A stretch of 64,000 bases of DNA from CBFDBF01 sp050293315 (GTDB lineage: Bacteria > Pseudomonadota > Gammaproteobacteria > Chromatiales > Chromatiaceae), in assembly GCA_050293315.1 (NCBI GenBank), contig JBNKMS010000031.1, forward strand, positions 1-64,000, read 5' to 3'. Position 1 is the stretch's first letter. Every line of letters begins with the position of its first letter. The notes under the pieces are model-generated. The model was not told the DNA's origin, searched no databases, and was given only the letters and a program-made list of their open reading frames with translations. Of this stretch, positions 1 through 7,723 are shown one piece after another. The position numbers and the translations under genes are program-made.

Positions 1-402
1 GCTGTTTGTCTCCTGTGCTGTCTGGGCTTTTGTAGTGGCACCTGTCGGGTGGCCAGCATTGGCAAGCATGGCATCCGTCTGCTCGATCAGGGCGTCCGCC
101 TTGGCGATGACGGCTTGACTCTGCTCCTGTTCCTGTTCCATTGGCGGGACATCCTGGAGTTTGCGCTGTATGGCCTCAAGCTCAGGTGGCATGGGTTTGG
201 ACTCATCACCAGAGACCACGTCTGGTTCAGAAACTGTTTGCTCTTGGGTAGTGGCAGGACCGGCCTTTGCCTGATCGCTGAGAGAGGGTGGGTCCGTCGG
301 GATGACTCTGTCGTGGAGAAGCACGCCAGCTAGACCGATGGTAAGAGCGAGAGGCAGGGCGATAAACAGACTTTTCCGGTAGATAGGATCCTGTATTGGC
401 AT
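1..402 (-). CDS. Membrane-anchored hypothetical protein, N-terminal part only
   Basis: An open frame on the minus strand starts at an ATG at 402-400, preceded by an AAGGGG ribosome-binding site, and runs without a stop off the left edge, so 134 residues are visible. It opens with a short charged stretch and then a single hydrophobic segment at about residues 11-28. After that comes a low-complexity region rich in Pro, Glu, Gln and Ala that includes a run of alternating Glu-Gln. This is the pattern of an inner-membrane anchor with a periplasmic tail or coiled coil. I do not recognise the family. The C-terminus, which would carry any diagnostic domain, is outside the window. A plus-strand frame over the same bases looks like a shadow. 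Confidence 0.6.
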   Translation of the reverse strand, partial: MPIQDPIYRKSLFIALPLALTIGLAGVLLHDRVIPTDPPSLSDQAKAGPATTQEQTVSEPDVVSGDESKPMPPELEAIQRKLQDVPPMEQEQEQSQAVIAKADALIEQTDAMLANAGHPTGATTKAQTAQETNS

Positions 403-555
403 TGTTTCCCCTTAACTCCTTGCCATACTATTTTTATGTAATTTGCGTCTTGAGATTACCAGTTATCTATTGTTGGAATCAAGGTTGAAAACTTCCTACA
501 GGGAAATGACCTGCTATACCTTTATGTTCGGTAAATGCGGTATTGCAGATCTTCT

Positions 556-1620
556 TTACTGCCCGTGTCTGAATAGAGCCCAAATGACATGTTCTCTTAC
601 CAACCCCGAAGGGTGATTCCGACGTGATTCCAAAGCTGCTGCGATCTGTTCTGTCGGGGTGGCGTTTCCCAGGGCTACGGCGATATTGCGTAGCCAGCGT
701 TCGTGGCCGATGCGTCTTATCGCAGATCCCTCTAGTCGCTTGTTGAACTCATCCTCACTCCAGGCGAACAGCTCTACCAGCAGCGGCGCGTCGAGTCCGT
801 TGCGTGGTAGGAAATCCTGCTCCGTTCCAGGGGTGGCGAACCGGTTCCACGGGCAGGCCAGCAGGCAGTCATCGCAACCATATATGCGGTTACCCAGCAG
901 CGGACGCAGCTCCAAAGGTATGGGGCCGTGTAGCTCGATGGTCAGGTAGGAGATGCAGCGGCGCGAATCCAATACGTACGGAGCTATGATCGCCTGGGTG
1001 GGACAAATATCGATGCAGGCGCTACAGCTACCGCAGTGGTTCAATGATGCCGAGTCGGTCGGCAGCGACAGATCGGTGTAGATCTCCCCGAGGAAAAACC
1101 ATGAGCCGCCATCGCGACTGACCAGGTTGCTGTGTTTGCCTATCCACCCCAGCCCCGCCTGCTGCGCCAATGGTTTCTCCATAACCGGTGCGGAGTCGGT
1201 GAAGACCCGGTAACCGAAAGGGCCGACCGACTCCTCGATCCTCTTGGCCAGCTTCTGTAGCCGATGACGCAGCAGCTTGTGGTAGTCCCGCCCCAAGGCG
1301 TAGCGGGAGATAAATCCCAACTCATCCCTGGCCAGGACCTCTTCACTTCGGTCGGTCGCCTGACGGTTGTTGAGTCGGACCGAGATGACAGTTGTGGTGC
1401 CCGGTAGCAGCATCTCCGGGCGGCTACGTTTTTGCCCATGGCTCGCCATGAACTCCATCTCGCCGTGGTAGCCGGCCGCCAACCACTGCTGCAGATGTTT
1501 CTCTGAAGTGGATAGCTCGACGCTACTGATGCCTACCTGTTGAAAACCGAGCTCCCATCCCCACTGCCTGATATTACGGGCCAGGGTCTCTCGTTGTTTG
1601 TCGTCCATCTTCAATGTCAT
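556..1620 (-). CDS. queG: Epoxyqueuosine reductase QueG
   Basis: This enzyme reduces epoxyqueuosine to queuosine at the wobble position of tRNAs, using cobalamin and two [4Fe-4S] clusters in the cytoplasm. The 354-residue length is normal. The ferredoxin-like part shows C196-x2-C199-x2-C202-x3-C206, and the second set is C249-x2-C252-x3-C256 (CDDCLLACPW). The TDSAPVMEK stretch near residue 141 holds the conserved catalytic aspartate of the family. Two in-frame starts are possible (residues 1 and 5), and neither has a strong ribosome-binding site. In many gammaproteobacteria queG is the divergent neighbour of nnr. Here the two are separated by three extra genes. Confidence 0.93.
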   Translation of the reverse strand: MTLKMDDKQRETLARNIRQWGWELGFQQVGISSVELSTSEKHLQQWLAAGYHGEMEFMASHGQKRSRPEMLLPGTTTVISVRLNNRQATDRSEEVLARDELGFISRYALGRDYHKLLRHRLQKLAKRIEESVGPFGYRVFTDSAPVMEKPLAQQAGLGWIGKHSNLVSRDGGSWFFLGEIYTDLSLPTDSASLNHCGSCSACIDICPTQAIIAPYVLDSRRCISYLTIELHGPIPLELRPLLGNRIYGCDDCLLACPWNRFATPGTEQDFLPRNGLDAPLLVELFAWSEDEFNKRLEGSAIRRIGHERWLRNIAVALGNATPTEQIAAALESRRNHPSGLVREHVIWALFRHGQ

Positions 1621-1707
1621 AGCGGAAATATACCCGATTGCTGCAGGTAGCAGAAATGGTTACCACGGACGTTACGATAAAGTCTATGGTGAAAAAAACC
1701 TGCTGCC

Positions 1708-2883
1708 ATGCCATCATTGCGGCGTATGGATAGAGCCCAATCTTTACCACCGATCCTGCGTCATCTGCTGCTGGCAACAGGCCTTGTGGCGATAGTTATT
1801 ACCGGCTGGCAGGTGATGCAGAGGCAGCCGGCCCCGACATTCAGATTGCAGCCAGAGATCGAGAGCAGTGCTGCTGCGAGCTATACAACTACATTTGCAA
1901 CCCACGGCGTAGTACCGATGGCCCACAGCGCGGCCGCGGTCGAGCTGGAGGGGGGGGATGTCATGGCTGTCTGGTATGGCGGCAGCGGCGAGAAGAAAGA
2001 GGACGTATGCATATACAAAAACCGTTGGAGTACGGCCGATAAAACATGGGGGCGCGAGAGCAAGCTCATAGATGTAAAACAGACCCGCAGAGGTAGCGGC
2101 CGGTTTACCCGTAAGCTGGGCAACCCGGCTATCACCCGTGGCCCCGACGGTAGGCTATGGCTGTTTTATGTCAGTGCCATAGGTGGTTGGGCCAGCAGCA
2201 AGATAAATTTCATTACCTCGAGTGATGAGGGGGAGCACTGGTCGCCAGCGCGACAGCTTCAGGTCTCGCCGTTTCTCAACCTTAGCACCCTGGTCAAGGG
2301 AACCCCGATCCACTACTCGGACGGCAGCGTAGGCCTACCGGTGTATCATGAGTTTATCGGCAAGTTTGGGGAACTGCTGCGCCTCAACCGGTCGGGGAAG
2401 GTGGTGGATAAAAGTCGTCTTGCCTATGGGCGTGACTCACTGCAGCCGGTGATCATTCCCTATACCGAAAGCCGGGCGCTATCTATGATGCGCTATGCCG
2501 GTGATGCGCCCTACCGTATCCTGATGCAGCACACGGAGAACGCCGGGGTCGATTGGAGCTACCCGGAGAAGAGCGTGCTACCCAATCCCAATGCGGCAAT
2601 CAGTGGCCTCAGCACCAAGGGTGGCACGGAGATGCTACTGGTATTCAACAACGACCCGAAGGAGCGCGATCGTCTCGCCCTGGCCCGGTCGCGAGACCAC
2701 GGCGCCACCTGGGAGGTGCTACACACCTTTGACCAGAGATCTGAGGTGGAAGGTAAAAAGGAGGGCTTCTCCTATCCCAACCTGATCCAGACACAAAATG
2801 GCGATTTTCATCTGTTCTATACCTGGAATCAGAGCGATATCAAACATATCCAGTTTAACCAGGCGTGGGTGGATTCACTGTGA
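1708..2883 (+). CDS. BNR/sialidase-like beta-propeller protein, membrane-anchored
   Basis: The protein has an N-terminal hydrophobic segment at about residues 17-33, giving a signal anchor, followed by a propeller-like domain. Two Asp-box motifs of the S-x-D-x-G-x-x-W type are visible (SSDEGEHW at 171-178 and SRDHGATW at 328-335). The segments between them are rich in Trp, Tyr and Gly and resemble the exo-alpha-sialidase superfamily. Known members cleave or bind glycans, but many have no proven activity, so a glycosidase role is only possible. The ATG at 1708 was chosen; a second in-frame ATG lies at 1726, and neither has a clear ribosome-binding site. The stop overlaps the next start by one base, so translation of the two is probably coupled. 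Confidence 0.7.
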   Translation: MPSLRRMDRAQSLPPILRHLLLATGLVAIVITGWQVMQRQPAPTFRLQPEIESSAAASYTTTFATHGVVPMAHSAAAVELEGGDVMAVWYGGSGEKKEDVCIYKNRWSTADKTWGRESKLIDVKQTRRGSGRFTRKLGNPAITRGPDGRLWLFYVSAIGGWASSKINFITSSDEGEHWSPARQLQVSPFLNLSTLVKGTPIHYSDGSVGLPVYHEFIGKFGELLRLNRSGKVVDKSRLAYGRDSLQPVIIPYTESRALSMMRYAGDAPYRILMQHTENAGVDWSYPEKSVLPNPNAAISGLSTKGGTEMLLVFNNDPKERDRLALARSRDHGATWEVLHTFDQRSEVEGKKEGFSYPNLIQTQNGDFHLFYTWNQSDIKHIQFNQAWVDSL

Positions 2884-3500
2884 TGATGTCTCCAACCGAT
2901 ATCCTGGCACTCCTTGGTCACGCCTTGCTACTAGCGGCGGTTGTGGTCTGGTTGGTGCGTCTTATCTGGCCGCAGCGCTGTTCTATCAAAACTCCAGCGG
3001 CGGCCATAATAGTGGTCTCGCTGCTGCCTTTGGGAGAGATGTCATGGGCGCAGTATAGCGACGGCATCTTCGGTGATCTGAGTATTGTGACCATAGTGCT
3101 TCTGGTCCGGTACCTGCTCTATCCAGCCGCACCCAAGCAGCAGAGCAGAGGGCTGTTTATACTGCTTGCGATAACAGGTCTGCTGTTCTATCCCGGCGCC
3201 CTAGGTCTGGGTATGTTGGATCCATACCGCTGGGGGTATCTCAATACATACCATGGCCTGCTTGGGCCTATGCTGTTTCTCGCACTGCTGGGTCTGGTGC
3301 TGTTAGTGGCCTATCTGCGGCGTAACTGGCTTATAATGCTTTGCCTGGTATCCGCCCTGATTGGATTACAGCTGCAGCTTATGGCATCCCGGAATCTGTG
3401 GGATTATCTTCTGGATCCACTGGTGGTGATCTATGCGTTGGTTAGTGTAGGAAGCCATTGCGTCAGGCGCATGTTCGGCAAGAGGGTGGAGGTGTCTTAA
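2883..3500 (+). CDS. Multi-pass membrane protein, unknown function
   Basis: This 205-residue protein is almost entirely hydrophobic, with about six predicted transmembrane segments and short basic loops. The start was placed at the ATG at 2883, which shares its A with the TGA stop of the propeller protein. A second ATG follows directly at 2886. The next gene begins immediately after its stop, so the three genes form one unit. I do not recognise a named family. The context suggests that it works in the envelope with the propeller protein, possibly in glycan or lipid modification, but that is inference only. Confidence 0.6.
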   Translation: MMSPTDILALLGHALLLAAVVVWLVRLIWPQRCSIKTPAAAIIVVSLLPLGEMSWAQYSDGIFGDLSIVTIVLLVRYLLYPAAPKQQSRGLFILLAITGLLFYPGALGLGMLDPYRWGYLNTYHGLLGPMLFLALLGLVLLVAYLRRNWLIMLCLVSALIGLQLQLMASRNLWDYLLDPLVVIYALVSVGSHCVRRMFGKRVEVS

Positions 3501-4190
3501 GTGTTAAAGCGTATTTTTGACGACAGCAGCGTCATGGAGAGGGCCATACTCGGGTTTGTCTTCCTGCTTACCCTGGTCGGTATGGCGATAAGCTATCTGG
3601 ACGACGAATATTTCATCACGGTATTTACTACCGAAGATGGTTTGATTGAGTGGCTGACGGTGGTAGCACTAGCGGTTACCGCTGTGGTCTGTTTTTGCCG
3701 GGTCGTCTCACTGTGGGGAGAGAGGAGGCCACTGTTTCTGGTTATGACCATGCTCCTGGGGTTGCTGTTTCTATTTGGCGCCGGCGAGGAGATCTCCTGG
3801 GGGCAGCGTATATTCAACACCGAGAGCTCTGAATTTTTTCAGCAGCATAATGCGCAGGGTGAGACCAATCTGCACAATCTGGTGGTCGGTGGGAAGAAGA
3901 TCAATAAGCTGGTCTTTGGAGTGGGGCTGCATCTCGTCCTGTTGATATATCTGTTTGTTCTGGTGCCGCTGTATAAACGCAAACCGGCCGTTGCCACTTT
4001 TCTTGATCGATTTGCTGTCCCTATCGCCAAGCCCTATCAGGTCTTAAGCTATATTGTGGTAATAGTCCTGGTGCAGCTGCTGATGGTCTCCTCCAAGCGG
4101 GGTGAGATGAGTGAGTTTGCCGGCGCCTTTCTGTTTTTGTTGAATATCTCCTTCCCCTATAACCGGGAGCTGTTTAGGCGCAAGGGGTAA
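3501..4190 (+). CDS. Membrane protein with GEEISWGQR motif, unknown function
   Basis: The 229-residue product starts at a GTG directly after the previous stop. A GGAGG sequence about eight bases upstream, inside the end of the preceding gene, supports this start. It has about five hydrophobic segments. A notable polar motif, GAGEEISWGQRIF, lies at the end of the third segment near residue 95. It holds two adjacent Glu plus Trp, Gln and Arg, which looks like a functional site at a membrane interface. I do not know the activity. It is the last gene of the three-gene block that separates queG from nnr. Confidence 0.6.
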   Translation: MLKRIFDDSSVMERAILGFVFLLTLVGMAISYLDDEYFITVFTTEDGLIEWLTVVALAVTAVVCFCRVVSLWGERRPLFLVMTMLLGLLFLFGAGEEISWGQRIFNTESSEFFQQHNAQGETNLHNLVVGGKKINKLVFGVGLHLVLLIYLFVLVPLYKRKPAVATFLDRFAVPIAKPYQVLSYIVVIVLVQLLMVSSKRGEMSEFAGAFLFLLNISFPYNRELFRRKG

Positions 4191-4256
4191 ATAGTCTGTG
4201 CTGCCGGCTAGGCGGGCTGGCTAAATGACAACCTGGTCATTAACCGGGAGCTCTTG

Positions 4257-5774
4257 ATGACAGATAATACAGTTGCAGATGAGAGGTTACCTAAGGAGCT
4301 CTATCTGGCGGAGCAGGTCAGGGAGCTTGATCGCACTGCTATTGAGGAGTTCAAGATCCCCGGTATTACCCTGATGGAGAGGGCCGGAGCGGCCGCCTTT
4401 CGGCTGTTGCGCTGGCGCTGGAGCAGGGCGCGCGAGATCGCCATCCTATGCGGTGGCGGCAACAATGGGGGTGACGGTTATGTGGTTGCTAGGCTGGCGC
4501 TGGAGGCAGGATTGACGGTGCATCTGCTACAGCTCGGTGACAGCGCAAAGCTGCAAGGCGATGCGAAGATGGCTGCAGAGGCGTTTATTGCGGCCGGCGG
4601 CGCGGTAACCCCATATAAGCAGCTACCATCAGGGGTGGATCTGATTGTGGATGCGGTGCTAGGTACCGGCCTGGAGCGCGATGTGACCGGGGTGTGGGCA
4701 GAGGCACTGCAGGCGGCCACTGTTGATCCGGCCCCAGTGTTGGCGATAGATATCCCCTCCGGTCTGCATGCGGATAGTGGACGGCTACTCGGGGTGGCGG
4801 TGGAGGCCGCCGCCACCATTACCTTTATCGGACTGAAGCAGGGGCTGTTTACCGGGCAGGGGCCGGCTGTGACCGGGAGGGTCTATTTCGATAGTCTGGA
4901 GGTCCCGTCCGGGGTCTACGAAAAACAGCAGCCCGCGTCCATGCGGATCGACTGGCGACAGCAGTCGACCAGACTGAAACCGCGCCCCAGGACCACCCAC
5001 AAGGGGGAGTGTGGCCACCTGCTGGTAGTCGGCGGTGATCACGGCTACAGCGGTGCGGTGCGGATGGCGGCTGAGGCGGCCGCCCGTTGCGGTGCCGGCC
5101 TGGTCTCGGTTGCCACCCGGCGGGAGCATGTGGGGTTGATCAATATGGGCAGGCCGGAGCTGATGTGCCACCCGGTGGAGGAGCCGGCCGCGCTCAGACC
5201 ACTGCTGGCGAAGGTAGATGCTGTCGCCATCGGTCCAGGATTGGGCCAGTCGGAGTGGGGCGCAGCGCTATTCGGCGCCGCTCTAGAGTTCGGTCTGCCG
5301 CTAGTGGTGGATGCTGACGGGCTCAACCTGTTGGCAACCGATCCTACCCGCAGAGATGACTGGGTGCTAACGCCGCATCCGGGGGAGGCGGCTAGACTGC
5401 TCGGTTGCAGTAGTGGTGAGGTCCAGGCCGACCGGCTGGAGAGTGCGACCAGGCTACAGCAGAGATATGGTGGTGTGGTGGTGCTGAAGGGGGCCGGCAG
5501 CGTGATCCAGGGAGACCCCGCACAGCCGCCCTCCATCGCAACCGATGGCAATCCCGGCATGGCCAGTGGCGGCATGGGGGATCTGCTGACCGGTATTATT
5601 GCTGGCCTCTGGGTGCAGGGGTTCAATATCGAAGAGGCAGCCAGGATGGGGGTCTGCCTGCACGGAGCGGCCGCAGATCGGGCCGCAGCAGATGGGGGTG
5701 AGCGCGGTCTTCTTGCCGGAGATCTGCTGCCATGGATCAGACCGCTACTCAATCCGATGCAGGTGGTGGGTTGA
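4257..5774 (+). CDS. nnr: Bifunctional NAD(P)HX epimerase/dehydratase Nnr
   Basis: Nnr repairs hydrated NADH and NADPH. The N-terminal domain epimerises R- and S-NAD(P)HX, and the C-terminal ribokinase-like domain dehydrates S-NAD(P)HX using ADP or ATP. The 505-residue length fits the fused bacterial form. The epimerase half shows the glycine-rich GGGNNGGDGYVVAR segment near residue 65. The dehydratase half ends with the GNPGMASGGMGDLLTG motif near residue 430. The ATG at 4257 is preferred over a TTG one codon earlier because GGGAG sits six bases upstream of the ATG. Its 3' end overlaps tsaE, the usual arrangement in this lineage. Confidence 0.93.
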   Translation: MTDNTVADERLPKELYLAEQVRELDRTAIEEFKIPGITLMERAGAAAFRLLRWRWSRAREIAILCGGGNNGGDGYVVARLALEAGLTVHLLQLGDSAKLQGDAKMAAEAFIAAGGAVTPYKQLPSGVDLIVDAVLGTGLERDVTGVWAEALQAATVDPAPVLAIDIPSGLHADSGRLLGVAVEAAATITFIGLKQGLFTGQGPAVTGRVYFDSLEVPSGVYEKQQPASMRIDWRQQSTRLKPRPRTTHKGECGHLLVVGGDHGYSGAVRMAAEAAARCGAGLVSVATRREHVGLINMGRPELMCHPVEEPAALRPLLAKVDAVAIGPGLGQSEWGAALFGAALEFGLPLVVDADGLNLLATDPTRRDDWVLTPHPGEAARLLGCSSGEVQADRLESATRLQQRYGGVVVLKGAGSVIQGDPAQPPSIATDGNPGMASGGMGDLLTGIIAGLWVQGFNIEEAARMGVCLHGAAADRAAADGGERGLLAGDLLPWIRPLLNPMQVVG

Positions 5775-6241
5775 TCCTGCAGATCGACTCTCCGCAGCAG
5801 CAGGAGGAGCTTGGCGCTGCTATGGCGCAACTGCTCCCAACCAATCTGGTGATCTTTCTGCATGGAGAGCTTGGTAGCGGCAAGACCACTCTGACACGCG
5901 GTTTTCTGCGCGGTCGTGGCCATCAGGGGGCGGTAAAGAGCCCCACCTATACCCTGATGGAGCCATATGAGCTGGAGAGCGGGCGCTGCTACCATCTCGA
6001 TCTCTACCGTCTGGGTAGTCCCAGAGAGTTGGAGTACCTCGGTATCCGTGATCTCCTGCAAGAGGACGCTACCCTGCTGGTGGAGTGGCCGGAGCGGGGC
6101 GAGGGGATGCTGCCGCCGGCCGATATCGTGGCCGATATCGACTACCGGAATGGAGGCAGGGTGGTGGATCTCTCTGCAGTAGACCCAGATAATGAGAGAG
6201 TATTGCAGAAGTTGCAGAATACACTTAATAATCAAGAGTAG
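5732..6241 (+). CDS. tsaE: tRNA threonylcarbamoyladenosine ATPase TsaE
   Basis: TsaE is the ATPase that works with TsaB and TsaD to make t6A at position 37 of ANN-decoding tRNAs. The Walker A motif HGELGSGKTTL follows the first strand. PTYTLMEPY and HLDLYRL are the conserved family motifs further on. From the ATG at 5732 the protein has 169 residues and overlaps nnr by 43 bases. Alternatively a TTG at 5771, overlapping the nnr TGA and preceded by AGGTGG, would give a 156-residue protein whose N-terminus fits the family length better. The sequence alone does not decide between them. Confidence 0.92.
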   Translation: MDQTATQSDAGGGLILQIDSPQQQEELGAAMAQLLPTNLVIFLHGELGSGKTTLTRGFLRGRGHQGAVKSPTYTLMEPYELESGRCYHLDLYRLGSPRELEYLGIRDLLQEDATLLVEWPERGEGMLPPADIVADIDYRNGGRVVDLSAVDPDNERVLQKLQNTLNNQE

Positions 6242-6335
6242 AAACATACTCTATCTATATAGAAAACACTGGATTTTTTTGTTTTTACGTGCTACCTTGC
6301 AAATAGGTGACAATGGGTTTTTGCAAGGTCGTGCT

Positions 6336-7637
6336 ATGAGAAAACTTATCTTTCTCCTGCTGTTTACGGTCAGCATGCCGCTATGTGCCGGGCAGATAAG
6401 CCTCAACGGTCTGCGTCTTTGGGCCGCTCCTGACCACACCCGCCTGGTGTTCGATACCAGTGCCGAGGTCAGTCATACCATCTTCTCCCTGAAACAGCCC
6501 GACCGGCTGGTGATCGATATAGACAACTCAAGATTGAATGCCTCGGTCGCCGATCTGGTAAAAGAAGACCCACTGATCAGTAATATCCGCAGCGGTGTCC
6601 GCCCCGGCGGTGGTGTTCGGGTGGTGTTGGATCTGAAGAAGGTGGTAAAGGTGAAGAGCTTTGCCCTGCGCCCTACCAGGGAATATGGTAATCGCCTGGT
6701 GGTCGATATTATGGATGCCGCTGTTAGAGAGCAGAAGCAGGACAGGAGTATAGAGAACCTGGAGGACGATAAGCGCGACGTCCTAATTGCCATTGATGCC
6801 GGTCATGGGGGTGAAGACTCAGGGGCGCGGGGGCGCTACGGTACCAAAGAGAAGGATGTGGTCCTGGCGATATCGAAGCAGCTGGCCGCCCTGATCGAAA
6901 AAGAGCAGGGTATGCGACCGGTATTGATTCGTAAGGGGGACTACTATCTACCCCTGCGCAAGCGAACCAAGCTGGCGCGGGATAACAAAGCCGATCTGTT
7001 TATCTCCATCCATGCAGATGCCTTTCGCGACCGCAGCGCGAGGGGCTCTTCCGTCTATACCCTGTCGCACCGGGGTGCTTCCAGTGAGGCCGCTCGTTGG
7101 TTGGCGCAGCGGGAGAACAGTGCCGACCTGGTCGGCGGGGTGGAGCTGAAAGACAAGGACGATGTCCTCGCCTCGGTGCTGCTGGATCTCTCCCAGACGG
7201 CAACCCTGCAGGCGAGTCACGATGTTGCCGGCAAGGTGCTGGGTCGGCTTAGTGGGGTCGGTAGGACCCATAAACGTTCTGTGCAGCGGGCCGGTTTTGC
7301 CGTGCTGAAATCACCGGATGTACCATCTGTCCTGGTTGAGACTGCCTTTATAACCAACCCGGGAGAGGAGAAGAAGCTGAAAGATCCGGCCCATCAAAAA
7401 AGACTGGCCACCTCCATCATGGGCGGTATCCGCGACTACTTCCATACAAATCCACCACCCGGAACCCTGTTGGCATATAACAAGCGGACACAGCGCAAAC
7501 ATGTAATCCACAAGGGTGACACCCTGGCGCAGATAGCCAGACAGTACGATATTAGTCTGGAGAAGCTGCGTGACGCCAATGCGATATCTGGAGACACTAT
7601 CCAGGTAGGGCAGGTGCTGCGGATACCTGGGACCTGA
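6336..7637 (+). CDS. amiB: N-acetylmuramoyl-L-alanine amidase, AmiB/AmiC type with LysM
   Basis: This periplasmic zinc amidase cleaves the stem peptide from MurNAc during daughter-cell separation. The start is the ATG at 6336, which gives a clear signal peptide (MRKLIFLLLFTVSMPLCAG). The order is AMIN domain (about residues 20-125), linker, then the Amidase_3 catalytic domain (about 145-370) with IDAGHGGEDSGA, SIHADAF and VETAFITN supplying the zinc and catalytic residues. A single C-terminal LysM peptidoglycan-binding repeat covers about residues 385-433. The AMIN, catalytic and LysM order matches E. coli AmiB, which also sits between tsaE and mutL. The 5' leader of about 95 bases is AT-rich. 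Confidence 0.93.
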   Translation: MRKLIFLLLFTVSMPLCAGQISLNGLRLWAAPDHTRLVFDTSAEVSHTIFSLKQPDRLVIDIDNSRLNASVADLVKEDPLISNIRSGVRPGGGVRVVLDLKKVVKVKSFALRPTREYGNRLVVDIMDAAVREQKQDRSIENLEDDKRDVLIAIDAGHGGEDSGARGRYGTKEKDVVLAISKQLAALIEKEQGMRPVLIRKGDYYLPLRKRTKLARDNKADLFISIHADAFRDRSARGSSVYTLSHRGASSEAARWLAQRENSADLVGGVELKDKDDVLASVLLDLSQTATLQASHDVAGKVLGRLSGVGRTHKRSVQRAGFAVLKSPDVPSVLVETAFITNPGEEKKLKDPAHQKRLATSIMGGIRDYFHTNPPPGTLLAYNKRTQRKHVIHKGDTLAQIARQYDISLEKLRDANAISGDTIQVGQVLRIPGT

Positions 7638-7723
7638 TCCAGCCTTAACTGTAATCTCTGTTGTAACTCCGAACCGCCTGCACAATAATGTGCTGCATAG
7701 TCATATTGCGGTCCTAATCTCCC

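Noticed and set aside
49..333. A 94-codon plus-strand frame at the window start
   Set aside because: The minus strand has a longer open frame here with a good ribosome-binding site and a membrane anchor, so this is probably its shadow.
5045..6247. A 400-codon minus-strand frame over nnr and tsaE
   Set aside because: It is antisense to two well-supported genes and has no recognisable domain or start signal.
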